Origin: CAMBRQ01 sp945870325
GTDB taxonomy: Bacteria; Bacillota; Clostridia; Lachnospirales; Lachnospiraceae
Assembly (NCBI RefSeq): GCF_050313795.1
Contig: NZ_JBNPMC010000025.1
Span: forward strand, 1 to 53,350
DNA length: 53,350 nt
Reading direction: 5' to 3'
Made by a program: the position numbers and the translations under genes. Below the pieces are notes generated by a model. It saw only the letters and a list, made by a program, of their open reading frames with translations. It searched no databases and had not been told where the DNA came from. Of the stretch, positions 26,425 to 34,603 are shown in pieces; the first letter of the stretch is position 1; each line of letters begins with the position of its first letter.

Positions 26425-28539
26425 ATGAAGAAAAGATGTTTTGACGATTCAACGACAATAGATATACTGGAAAAGAATGCACAAGAGGGCATGGTTCTAA
26501 TGGTCGAGCAATATACCGGTCTGCTTTGGAAGGTAATCTCTTTTCACCTCGCCAATCCAGAAGATATCAAGGAATGTATCAATGATACTTTTACCCAGTT
26601 CTATCTGCACCGGGACCGTTTTGACGCCGGCAAGGCTTCTCTTCCGGTCTACCTGACATCCATCGCACGTAATCTGGCAGTCTCTCGCTATCGGAAGGAA
26701 ATCCGCCATAAGTCAGAACCCCTTCCCATGGATTACGCCCTCACAGATCAGCAGATCGAAACGGCGGAAATTAAGACTGATCTGAAAGCAGCACTGGCAG
26801 AGTTGCGAGAAGACGAACTTCAGATCATACGCATGAAATATTATGGCGGCATGACCGTTCAGGAAATTGCCGATTCCTTAAATCTTCCTTATGAAACGGT
26901 GAAAAAACGGCATCAGCGCAGCATCAGCAAACTGCGCCGTATTATGCTGCTCATGCTTCTGGTACTACTGCTGGCGCTGGCATCCGCATGTGCATACAGG
27001 GTTCTGGTCTACTACGAGATCATTCCGGATTTCCTGCATATCGGAATACTGGAAGACACGGAAGATGACATGGCAGATGATACGGATATTGGGGATGATA
27101 CACGTTCTGCTACGCCTTTGGTCATCGATTCTTCTCCTCTTGATGACATGAGTGAAGAACTGCCAGATATTCAGATAGATTATAATAATACTGAAGCTAC
27201 GGAAGCCGTTTCTGAAGAAACAGATGATACACTCCCCAGGCTTACATGGATTCCCGGCTATGGAAGCGCAGAAAACACTTCATCACCTGATTATACCCTG
27301 CTTTCACCTGTAACTGTGGAAAGCGACTCCTATACATACAAACTGGATACCGCATATTATAAAGATAACATACTGTCTCTGGATATTATCCTAACTTCTG
27401 ATAAATGGGAAGTTGATAATGTGGAAACGCAAAATCTAGATGCCTGTTTATCCTCCATCCGGAATCTTCCGAACGGAATTCTCTATTGCGGAGACCAGAT
27501 TTACACAACCGTTGTACAGAGTCTTTGTTTTCGCGATGATGGAATCCATCAGGAAATTGACTTTAAGTACATAGACTTGCCAGATTCAGACAAAGATAGC
27601 CTAGAACTTATCATTCAATCCTACGGTACTTTGATTCCATTTACACTGACACGTTCTGCCGGAGTAACTTTGGACAGTTATACTTCCGAGACGGGCAAAT
27701 ATGGTAATCTTGCCATCTATCCCCGTCTGGAAAACGGCTCATTGATCATCGCCATCTATCCGATCAATAAAGGGGATGCTACGATTTCTCCTGCCCTTAT
27801 CCGTGACTACTCTATCAGTCCTCCGGAAGATGATATCACTGCGGTGGCAGACGATGGCACCGTACTAACCGGGTCTTGTATCAGATATAGTCCTATGAGT
27901 GACCGGACATACTATGAATGGGATTTTGGTAAGGCTTCGCCCGGAAACTATACGTTGCGTGTGCCATATCTATGCCTATCGGAAAGTTTCCCGGAGAATT
28001 TTTCTATCTCTGTGAATTTGAAAGAACTTTCCTGGGAAGATACTATTTATCAGATTCCAGGAGGAAGTGTCCATATTGAAGATTGCAAAATCTTAGATGT
28101 TACTCCCTGGGAAACTATTGATGACCGGCATATTCCAATTGATAAGAGCGATTTTAATTACTGGAAACTATGGCTGCATTATGATTCCACAGATACGGAA
28201 CGCACGATAACCGGTGTCCATCTGTTGGAATATTGCTCGTTTCTTCCTAATGTAAATGATGTGGAGCATAGCCCGTATTATTATACTCCTCCTTATTCTT
28301 CTTCCGGTCCCACCAGAACTTACCCGGTTCCTTACGAACCAATGACCGATCTTTATGACTTAAATAGTATATCTGCTTCCGGAACAATGGAATATTTTAT
28401 TCCAATTGATGAAGAATATTTCGATGCCACTCATTTTCAACTGGTTGGCAACAGCATGGGGAAGTCTTATAAAATCTGTATTGATTATCGGTGGAACCAG
28501 AGTTTTGATATACTATTTCATGTGGATAGCATGGAATGA
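26425..28539 (+). CDS. ECF-type sigma factor fused to a transmembrane and extracytoplasmic domain
   Basis: This 704-residue protein joins a sigma-70 family factor to a membrane sensor. Residues 23-92 are sigma region 2 (PEDIKECINDTFTQFYLHRD, then LTSIARNLAVSRYRK), and 121-172 are region 4 (LREDELQIIRMKYYGGMTVQ, EIADSLNLPYETVKKR). A hydrophobic segment follows at 173-192 with arginines before it, so the sigma part faces the cytosol. Then come an Asp/Glu/Thr-rich stalk (about 203-285) and roughly 420 residues of beta-rich extracytoplasmic sequence without a domain I recognise. AAAGGA lies nine bases before the ATG at 26425. There is no separate anti-sigma gene beside it. The factor must therefore work at the membrane or be released by proteolysis; both are inference. 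Confidence 0.9.
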   Translation: MKKRCFDDSTTIDILEKNAQEGMVLMVEQYTGLLWKVISFHLANPEDIKECINDTFTQFYLHRDRFDAGKASLPVYLTSIARNLAVSRYRKEIRHKSEPLPMDYALTDQQIETAEIKTDLKAALAELREDELQIIRMKYYGGMTVQEIADSLNLPYETVKKRHQRSISKLRRIMLLMLLVLLLALASACAYRVLVYYEIIPDFLHIGILEDTEDDMADDTDIGDDTRSATPLVIDSSPLDDMSEELPDIQIDYNNTEATEAVSEETDDTLPRLTWIPGYGSAENTSSPDYTLLSPVTVESDSYTYKLDTAYYKDNILSLDIILTSDKWEVDNVETQNLDACLSSIRNLPNGILYCGDQIYTTVVQSLCFRDDGIHQEIDFKYIDLPDSDKDSLELIIQSYGTLIPFTLTRSAGVTLDSYTSETGKYGNLAIYPRLENGSLIIAIYPINKGDATISPALIRDYSISPPEDDITAVADDGTVLTGSCIRYSPMSDRTYYEWDFGKASPGNYTLRVPYLCLSESFPENFSISVNLKELSWEDTIYQIPGGSVHIEDCKILDVTPWETIDDRHIPIDKSDFNYWKLWLHYDSTDTERTITGVHLLEYCSFLPNVNDVEHSPYYYTPPYSSSGPTRTYPVPYEPMTDLYDLNSISASGTMEYFIPIDEEYFDATHFQLVGNSMGKSYKICIDYRWNQSFDILFHVDSME

Positions 28540-28554
28540 TAGATTCTGCAGGTG

Positions 28555-28788
28555 CTACATCCCTTTCCCATATAAGAACCAGATTTTCTTCCACCCTTTC
28601 AACTCTTTTAAGACTTCTTTTCTGAATCTACGATACAGCAGATAGCACTGCTTGCACTCTTCTCTGCCAACGCTCTTTCCGGCGAATGCCGAGCGCACCG
28701 CACAATCATACAGCCACTCCCACTCCTCGTCTGGCAATTGCGGAAATCCTGCCTTCATCTGTTCCAATATCTGGCGTTCCGTCTGCAA
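28555..28788 (-). CDS. Possible small gene or remnant, unknown
   Basis: A 77-codon frame on the minus strand starts at TTG (28788). An ATG within it would begin MKAGFPQLPDEEW. The composition is protein-like (DEEWEWLYDCAVRSAFAGKS; basic C-terminus), but the start is weak and no ribosome site is clear. The frame stays open upstream for some codons without a start. It converges on the sigma-factor fusion. It could be the 3' remnant of a longer gene. I do not recognise it. Confidence 0.3.
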   Translation of the reverse strand: MQTERQILEQMKAGFPQLPDEEWEWLYDCAVRSAFAGKSVGREECKQCYLLYRRFRKEVLKELKGWKKIWFLYGKGM

Positions 28789-28851
28789 TTCCCGGTCTGC
28801 TGCTGTGTCACTGCTTCCCTTAATCTACACCAAAAACGTTTCCTTCCAAAT

Positions 28852-28889
28852 AAAAAAACCGGTGTAAAATTTAACCCACACCAGTTTTT
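28852..28889. terminator. Bidirectional terminator between 28.8 and 28.9 kb
   Basis: A run of A (28852-28858), then CCGGTGT paired with ACACCAG (28878-28884), then a run of T (28885-28889). It should stop transcription from both sides, including the toxin-antitoxin operon. Confidence 0.75.
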
Positions 28890-28899
28890 ACAATCAATC

Positions 28900-29118
28900 C
28901 TATATCTTGCTATTAAAATATTCTTGTGTAACTTGAAGTTGCTTCTTTAGTATACTCTGCCACATAGCCCGATGAATTTCTCCACTTCCTTTTGAAACTT
29001 TTGTTCTACGGATATTTCCATCTTCATCTCTCTTCCTATAGAAATAATGATCCGTATCCTTATATAATTCCCAGCCATCTCTTTCGCAGAACCGTTTTAG
29101 TTCTTTCCATTTTGGCAT
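28900..29118 (-). CDS. HicA-like toxin
   Basis: A 72-residue basic protein with the small double-stranded-RNA-binding-like fold of HicA toxins: KRFCERDGWELYKDTDHYFY, where His23 stands where the active histidine of HicA lies, then a strand-rich middle and SILKKQLQVTQEYF at the end. HicA proteins cut mRNA when free of antitoxin. The gene overlaps the antitoxin gene end by 22 bases, typical of such pairs. The antitoxin is not HicB-like, so the pair is a mixed or variant system. Confidence 0.75.
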   Translation of the reverse strand: MPKWKELKRFCERDGWELYKDTDHYFYRKRDEDGNIRRTKVSKGSGEIHRAMWQSILKKQLQVTQEYFNSKI

Positions 29119-29522
29119 ATAATACTATCACCTAACTCCTCTACATCATCCATAATCAGTGCCTTAAATACATACGGAATATGTGCTTTACGATTCGGAG
29201 CACTACTCCAATAAGAATAATCCTTATAGTAATCTGCCGCATAATCCATGATGGAATATGCCAATAATCTTCTTGCTTCTTTCTCCGTGGAGGCATTCTC
29301 TACCAATTCAATCTCATTCAAAGATAATGTAATAGAATCATCCTCCTCTACATATCTTTCCGCTGTAAAATGATATACCTCTAAAATCTCCGACATCGTC
29401 TCAAGATTGGATAGCCACATACGATCTCGGGTCCTTTTGATAAATTGTGGTTTATCTCTCACCACACTGTCCACTACGCGACTCCATTCCTTTCTAACAT
29501 CCGTAGCATTCATTGTCAACAT
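29097..29522 (-). CDS. Antitoxin, Phd-like N-terminus
   Basis: A 141-residue protein encoded just ahead of the toxin. The N-terminus (NATDVRKEWSRVVDSVVRDK, then PQFIKRTRDRMWL) resembles Phd/YefM antitoxin DNA-binding parts; the acidic remainder (EEDDSITLSLNEIELVENAS) could bind the toxin. I chose the ATG at 29522, nine bases after AAAGGAG; other in-frame ATGs upstream fall in the promoter. It probably represses its own promoter through the repeats at 29560-29585. Confidence 0.75.
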   Translation of the reverse strand: MLTMNATDVRKEWSRVVDSVVRDKPQFIKRTRDRMWLSNLETMSEILEVYHFTAERYVEEDDSITLSLNEIELVENASTEKEARRLLAYSIMDYAADYYKDYSYWSSAPNRKAHIPYVFKALIMDDVEELGDSIICQNGKN

Positions 29523-29547
29523 ATCAATCATCTCCTTTGATACCTCC

Positions 29548-29585
29548 ATAATATCAAAAAACGTACATATTGTCAATAACGTACA
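29548..29585 (-). promoter_or_regulatory. Toxin-antitoxin promoter with direct repeats
   Basis: On the minus strand TTGACA (29571-29576) and TATTAT (29548-29553) are separated by 17 bases. Two direct repeats TGTACGTT lie at 29578-29585 and 29560-29567, one just upstream of the -35 and one inside the spacer. They fit an operator for autoregulation. Confidence 0.75.
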
Positions 29586-29729
29586 CTTTTTATCGCATGA
29601 AATCTAAGAATTTATATCATTTGACTTTTTATTATTATTTCTACAATAATATTTTCATACGCAGTTTAAATAAACTTTCACACATTTCAGACACATTTTG
29701 ACTTAATTCAAAAATCCCAAATCTTACTA

Positions 29730-29758
29730 TTGACTTTATTATGGTAAATTGTTACTAT
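29730..29758 (+). promoter_or_regulatory. Promoter of the amino-acid ABC operon
   Basis: TTGACT (29730-29735) and TACTAT (29753-29758) are separated by 17 bases, about 48 bases before the ATG of the substrate-binding protein gene. Confidence 0.7.
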
Positions 29759-29805
29759 AGTGACGTGGTTTTTATATTACATATATTAGGAGGATTTATT
29801 AAATT

Positions 29806-30639
29806 ATGAAAAAATTTATTGCACTTATGATGACTTTACTTATGGTCATGTCCCTCACTGCCTGTGGCGGTTCATCTGATTCTAGTTCAGACAGCGATGC
29901 AAAAGCAGAATCTGATTCAGGCTCTTCTGATGGAAGCGATATGGAATATGTAAAGGATAAAGGAACTTTAGTCGTTGGTATCACAGATTTTGAGCCAATG
30001 GATTACAAAGATGAGAATGGTGACTGGATTGGTTTCGATGCTGACATGGCTGCTGCCTTTGCGGAAAGCCTTGGCGTAGAAGTCGAATTCGTAGAGATTG
30101 ACTGGGACAACAAGATTATGGAATTAGACGGCAAGACCATCGACTGTGTATGGAATGGTATGACTCTTACCGATGAAGTAACAAGTTCTATGGAATGCTC
30201 CAATGCTTACTGTAACAATGCTCAGATCGTAATCGTTCCTGTTGACAAGGCTGATGATTATCAGGATGTTGACAGCCTGTCTGATCTGACATTCGCTGTA
30301 GAGGCAGGAAGCGCCGGTGAAGAAGAAGTCAGCGCTCTTGGACTTAACTACACACCAGTAAAGGCTCAGTCTGATGCCCTGATGGAAGTTGCAGCAGGTA
30401 CTTCTGATGCAGCAGTGATCGATTCTCTGATGGCAGCTGCTATGGTAGGAGAAGGAACAGGTTACGCTGATCTTACTTACACGGTTGGGCTGAACAGCGA
30501 AGAGTATGGTGTTGGTTTCCGTAAAGGTTCTGATCTTGCAGAGGCACTGAACGAGTTCTTTAAAACAAGTTATGAAGATGGAAGCATGCTTGAGACTGCA
30601 GAGACTTATGGTGTACAGGCAGCGGTCATCGAGCAGTAA
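29806..30639 (+). CDS. Polar amino-acid ABC transporter substrate-binding lipoprotein
   Basis: A 277-residue solute receptor of the family 3 type: signal peptide with lipobox SLTAC (Cys20), a Ser/Asp linker, then a two-lobed binding domain (GTLVVGITDFEPMDYKDENG, DCVWNGMTLTDE, LTFAVEAGSAGEEEVSAL). It captures an amino acid outside the cell for the permease and ATPase encoded next. AGGAGG precedes the start at 29806. A hairpin after the stop likely raises its expression relative to the other two genes. The exact amino acid is not readable. Confidence 0.93.
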   Translation: MKKFIALMMTLLMVMSLTACGGSSDSSSDSDAKAESDSGSSDGSDMEYVKDKGTLVVGITDFEPMDYKDENGDWIGFDADMAAAFAESLGVEVEFVEIDWDNKIMELDGKTIDCVWNGMTLTDEVTSSMECSNAYCNNAQIVIVPVDKADDYQDVDSLSDLTFAVEAGSAGEEEVSALGLNYTPVKAQSDALMEVAAGTSDAAVIDSLMAAAMVGEGTGYADLTYTVGLNSEEYGVGFRKGSDLAEALNEFFKTSYEDGSMLETAETYGVQAAVIEQ

Positions 30640-30675
30640 TTACTTGAATATTGATTCATTACATTTTACAAAGGA

Positions 30676-30707
30676 ATAGAGAGCGGAATCTTCCGCCCTC
30701 TATTTTT
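30676..30707 (+). terminator. Internal hairpin after the substrate-binding protein gene
   Basis: ATAGAGAGCGGA pairs with TTCCGCCCTCTAT (one mismatch), followed by a T run. In this position it would partly stop transcription and protect the upstream mRNA, giving more receptor than permease. Confidence 0.65.
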
Positions 30708-30716
30708 CACCTACAG

Positions 30717-30757
30717 GACCTGCCACCGGCAGTTCCTTTCGGATGCTTCGGCAACTG
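30717..30757 (+). repeat. Short repeat, copy 1 of 2
   Basis: GCCACCGGCAGTTCCTTTCGG followed by ATGCTTCGGCA is close to the stretch at 42353-42392 (GCCACTCGCAGTTCCTTCCGG, ATGCTTTGGCA). CTGCC-ACC-GGCAG forms a small hairpin. It lies between the receptor and permease genes. Confidence 0.55.
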
Positions 30758-30784
30758 AAATTCTAAGAGAAAGCAGGAAATATC

Positions 30785-31471
30785 ATGGAACTGATTCTAC
30801 AACAGATGCCCATCGTTATTCAATCATTGAATGTCGGCTTTTTACAGACGTTAAAACTATTTTTTGTAACACTGATCGGCGCGATACCGCTTGGACTCAT
30901 CATCTCATTTGGCTCAATGTCCAAATTCCGACCGCTCAGTTATCTCAGTAAATTTATTGTCTGGATTATCCGGGGAACTCCACTGATGATTCAACTTCTG
31001 ATCGTCTATTATTTCCCTGGTCTGGTATTACATAATCCGATCTGGGGAGGCGGCGAAGCAGGGCGATTCCTGGCTGCATCCGTAGCATTTATCATCAACT
31101 ACGCCTGTTACTTCTCCGAGATCTACCGTGGAGGCATCCAGGGTGTTCCGGTGGGTCAAGAAGAAGCCGGACTCGTACTGGGCATGACCAAGAGCCAGAT
31201 CTTCTTCAAGATCACGCTGCTCCAGATGATCAAGCGTATCGTTCCGCCTATGTCCAATGAAATCATAACACTGGTCAAAGATACCTCGCTTGCGCGTATC
31301 ATCGCCCTTCAGGAGATTATCTGGGCAGGACAAGCGTTCATGAAAGGTTCGCAGGGTATCTCCGGAGCCATCTGGCCTCTGTTCTTTACCGCTGTATACT
31401 ATCTCATCTGTAATGGTATCCTGACGGTTCTGCTTGGACGGTTAGAAAAGAAATTAGATTATTTCAGATAG
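30785..31471 (+). CDS. Amino-acid ABC transporter permease
   Basis: A 228-residue membrane protein of the HisM/ArtQ type with about five segments. VNVGFLQTLKLF-like start, WIIRGTPLMIQLLIVYYF, and the conserved ABC-binding loop in GMTKSQIFFKITLLQMIKR, with ISNE-like PMSNEIITLVKDTSLARII after it. It forms the channel for the importer with the ATPase encoded 10 bases downstream. The start at 30785 follows AGCAGGAAA. Confidence 0.93.
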   Translation: MELILQQMPIVIQSLNVGFLQTLKLFFVTLIGAIPLGLIISFGSMSKFRPLSYLSKFIVWIIRGTPLMIQLLIVYYFPGLVLHNPIWGGGEAGRFLAASVAFIINYACYFSEIYRGGIQGVPVGQEEAGLVLGMTKSQIFFKITLLQMIKRIVPPMSNEIITLVKDTSLARIIALQEIIWAGQAFMKGSQGISGAIWPLFFTAVYYLICNGILTVLLGRLEKKLDYFR

Positions 31472-31481
31472 GAGGAGCACC

Positions 31482-32267
31482 ATGCCAATATTAGAAGTAG
31501 AACACATTCGCAAATCATTCGATCATACAGAAGTATTAAAAGACATCAGTTTCTCTCTGGAAAAAGGGCAGGTTGTCTCCATCATCGGTTCCTCCGGAAG
31601 CGGAAAGACAACACTTCTTCGATGCCTCAATTTCCTCGAGCGTCCTGATAAGGGTGTGATCCGTGTCAACGGAAAGACGCTGTTCGATGCCGAAGATCCT
31701 GCCACCATGCAGGAATCTCAGATTCGTAAGAAGAGACTTCATTTCGGCCTGGTATTCCAGTCTTTTAATCTCTTTCCACAGTACACAGCACTGGAAAATG
31801 TTATGTTAGCAAAGGAACTTCTGGCAAAAGAACAGCCAGATTATAAATCACGAAAGAAAGAGATTCTTGCTGAGATTAAGGAACAGGCAGAAACCCTTCT
31901 TAACCAGATGGGACTGTCTGACCGGATGAATAACTATCCGCATCAACTCTCAGGCGGCCAGTGCCAGCGTGTTGCAATCGCCCGCGCCCTTGCACTCCAG
32001 CCGGATATTCTCTGCTTTGATGAACCGACTTCCGCTTTGGATCCAGAATTGACCGGAGAGGTATTAAGAGTAATCAAGGAACTGGCAGATCAGAAGACGA
32101 CGATGGTAATTGTTACTCATGAGATGGCATTTGCCAGAGATGTGGCTGACCATGTAATCTTCATGGATGACGGATGTATCCTGGAACAGGGCGATCCGAT
32201 CCAGGTGATGGAACATCCGAAGGAAGAACGTACACGGCAGTTCTTATCAAGATTCACACAGGAATAA
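31482..32267 (+). CDS. Amino-acid ABC transporter ATP-binding protein
   Basis: A 261-residue ATPase of the GlnQ/HisP family with Walker A GSSGSGKTTL, signature LSGGQCQRVAIARAL, Walker B ILCFDEPTSALDPEL and H-loop VTHEMAFARDVADHV. It powers uptake through the permease and receptor encoded just upstream. AGGAGGAG precedes the start. A terminator follows at 32289-32317. Confidence 0.96.
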   Translation: MPILEVEHIRKSFDHTEVLKDISFSLEKGQVVSIIGSSGSGKTTLLRCLNFLERPDKGVIRVNGKTLFDAEDPATMQESQIRKKRLHFGLVFQSFNLFPQYTALENVMLAKELLAKEQPDYKSRKKEILAEIKEQAETLLNQMGLSDRMNNYPHQLSGGQCQRVAIARALALQPDILCFDEPTSALDPELTGEVLRVIKELADQKTTMVIVTHEMAFARDVADHVIFMDDGCILEQGDPIQVMEHPKEERTRQFLSRFTQE

Positions 32268-32288
32268 ATGAATATAATTATTTAAAAG

Positions 32289-32317
32289 ACAGATGCCCGT
32301 GCGACATCTGTTTTTTA
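32289..32317 (+). terminator. Terminator of the amino-acid ABC operon
   Basis: ACAGATG (32289-32295) pairs with CATCTGT (32305-32311), followed by six T residues. Confidence 0.85.
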
Positions 32318-32423
32318 ATTGATAACTTGGTTTTTGTTAAAAGTCAATATATTAAAATCGCAAAATTTATAGTACAATGAAGACGGCATCTGCCATGCAA
32401 TATCTTGCAGGAGGACATTTACT

Positions 32424-33629
32424 ATGGATAAGACTTGGGAACAGCGTCGAAAACGTGTTTTTGAGATTGTGGAAGTTGGAAATGATATTGACAGTATCAG
32501 TCGTGGCTACGACTTTCTGAATACCTTTTTTATTATCCTGAATCTTACAGTCAGCGTTCTGTGTACATTCGATCATATCAATCTTCAATATGGTACCTGG
32601 CTTCTCGTGCTGGAAAAAATCACCGTTGCAACTTTCTGCATCGACTACATATTAAGACTATGGACTGCCAAATACCGGTATCCCAATCTTAGCGAACCAA
32701 AAGCACTTTTAAAATACATGATATCATTTATCGGGATTGTAGATCTGCTCTCCTTTTTGCCATACTATCTGCCTATATTCTTCCCATCAGGCGCAGTTGC
32801 ATTCCGGATGTTCCGAATCGCCCGCATCTTCCGGCTCTTCCGGATCAATGCCTATTATGATTCATTGAATGTTATTACAGAGGTTATTACCAGCAAGAAG
32901 CAGCAACTCTTCTCCTCTGTCTTCATTATATTAGTTCTGATGCTCGCATCCAGCCTGTGTATGTATAGTCTGGAACATAATGCCCAGCCAGAGGTATTCA
33001 CGAATGCCTTCTCCGGCATCTGGTGGGCTGCCTCTACTCTGCTGACCGTTGGATATGGTGACATCTATCCCATCACAACACTGGGAAAAATGTTCGGCAT
33101 ATTCATTACCTTCCTTGGTGTCGGTATGGTTGCAATCCCTACCGGTATCATATCCGCAGGATTCGTTGATCAATATTCTCACATCAAACGAATGAGCGAA
33201 TATGGACATGAGGCAGCCATTCACTTCATCAAGATGCATCTTTCAGAGCATGATCAGTGGGTTGGACACAGCATTGCCGAACTGGGCTTGCCGGAAGGTG
33301 TTATCGTAGCAGCAATCCAGCGTAACCATAAGATTATCATCCCACGTGGCAATATCGTGCTGAAAGCAAACGATACTATGGTACTGGGCGCAGAATCCTT
33401 CCATGATCATGAACATATTGACCTTAAGGAACTGATTCTTCAGAAGAATCATCCATGGAACGGACAACGCATCCGGGATCTGGATATCTCCCGCCAAACT
33501 CTTATTGTATTGATCAAACGTAAGAAAAAGGTACTGATTCCGAATGGGAATATGGTGTTGAGAGAAGGGGATACTGTGATCTTGTATACACAGATGCATA
33601 TGAATCATGTGAATAGTATTGAAATTTAG
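32424..33629 (+). CDS. Voltage-gated potassium channel with two RCK-C domains
   Basis: A 401-residue six-segment channel. S4 carries the regular arginines FRMFRIARIFRLFRI, and the pore has the filter TLLTVGYGDIYP. The cytosolic C-terminus holds two TrkA-C type domains (about 270-330 and 335-400; EHIDLKELILQKNHPWNG, then VLREGDTVILY). It should carry K+ across the membrane in response to voltage and perhaps a ligand at the C-domains. AGGAGG precedes the ATG. The last codons GAA ATT TAG coincide with the start of element copy C. Confidence 0.95.
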   Translation: MDKTWEQRRKRVFEIVEVGNDIDSISRGYDFLNTFFIILNLTVSVLCTFDHINLQYGTWLLVLEKITVATFCIDYILRLWTAKYRYPNLSEPKALLKYMISFIGIVDLLSFLPYYLPIFFPSGAVAFRMFRIARIFRLFRINAYYDSLNVITEVITSKKQQLFSSVFIILVLMLASSLCMYSLEHNAQPEVFTNAFSGIWWAASTLLTVGYGDIYPITTLGKMFGIFITFLGVGMVAIPTGIISAGFVDQYSHIKRMSEYGHEAAIHFIKMHLSEHDQWVGHSIAELGLPEGVIVAAIQRNHKIIIPRGNIVLKANDTMVLGAESFHDHEHIDLKELILQKNHPWNGQRIRDLDISRQTLIVLIKRKKKVLIPNGNMVLREGDTVILYTQMHMNHVNSIEI

Positions 33630-33978
33630 TTCTTAAAGAGTATATGTGGAGTGTACGGCGGAGAGAGACAGTATGGGCGTTCGTATCCGACTCCAGTCGC
33701 CTATAATCCGTAAGTTCAAAAGAGGTCTGGAATTAGGCACCGACTATAGCGGACGCAAAATCTTGATGATTTTCCGCCCACGATAGTCTGGACTTCTGTA
33801 CTGGTAGTACAGAAGCCCTCCTAATTTCAGACCTCTTTTTCACTAACGGCTTGTATGGCTCTTCTACGGATATGAACGCCCATACTGTCCCTCTCTGCCT
33901 GACATTCTTATGTGTGACTCTTCATGAACTGTGAGGATTCCTGGCGGGGTGCAATGGGGAACGGTATTGGCAGGAAAC
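33621..33978 (+). repeat. Structured element copy C (plus orientation)
   Basis: The head begins GAAATTTAGTTCTTAAAGAG, overlapping the K+ channel stop. P0: 33628-33641/33917-33930 (12 of 14). P1: 33657-33689/33867-33899 (30 of 33 Watson-Crick, two G-U). P3: 33718-33737/33820-33839. P4: GACTAT/ATAGTC with GCGGA/TCCGC and AAAATC/GATTTT inside. P5: CTTCTGTAC/GTACAGAAG. Relative to copy A, P1 has at least three full base-pair exchanges (G-C to A-T, C-G to G-C, A-T to C-G). The tail is GAGGATTCCTGGCGGGGTGC. Confidence 0.85.
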
Positions 33979-34261
33979 GATGGCTGAAATAAGATAAGGT
34001 AAGTAAATTAAGACAAGCAAACTAGGACAAGCAAACATGTTGATAGTTAGAACCACTTGGAACTAGTTGGAATTAGCGGAGACCGGATTGCTGATGGATG
34101 TGTATGAAGTATTGCCACCAGCGGCAGTAATCTTGGCAGTGTTAGACCAGATTATTGATGATTACATACTATGACTCAGGGTTTTGGCATTAGGGTATGT
34201 AATATTGGCGAAAACAGCGGGTGAATCACTCGAAATTACATACCAAGACAGATAAAACAAC
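33979..34261. other. Spacer between structured copies C and D
   Basis: About 280 bases without a supported gene. Three copies of ATTACATAC or its complement (near 34162, 34193 and 34236) can form alternative hairpins. Direct repeats GACAAGCAAAC occur near 34010-34040. I see no promoter. Confidence 0.5.
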
Positions 34262-34603
34262 TATACGCACCCTGCCAAGAATCCTCCCCGTTCATGAAGA
34301 GTTACACACAAAGAATGTCAGGCATAGAGGGTAGATTGGGTGGTTCAGTGTCGTAGAAGAGCCATACAAGCCATTGATGAAAAATAGGTCTGAATCAGGA
34401 TGAATTCTGTGCCACTAGCATAGAATTCAAGAATGTCTGAGCCGGAGAAATCTTCAGATTTGTCCGGTGATTACATTCGATTCCTGATTTCAGACCTATT
34501 TTGAATCTACGGATTGTAGGCGACTGGAGTCGACACTGAACCACCCAATCTATCCTCTATACCGTACACGCTTGAACAACTCTTCATAAACTAAATTCCC
34601 ATC
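34262..34603 (-). repeat. Structured element copy D (minus orientation)
   Basis: P0: 34579-34592/34290-34303 (13 of 14, one wobble). P1: 34324-34353/34531-34560 (29 of 30), with a sequence quite unlike copies A and C. P3: 34381-34400/34482-34502. P5: 34402-34412/34418-34428 with loop TAGTG on the minus strand. P4 contains CCGGA/TCCGG. The head overlaps the last codons of degV. It faces copy C tail to tail. Confidence 0.85.

Noticed and set aside
33630..34590. Invertible promoter (phase switch)
   Set aside because: Opposed copies give long inverted repeats, but the P1 arms differ in sequence between C and D, no recombinase is adjacent, and no promoter is seen in the spacer.
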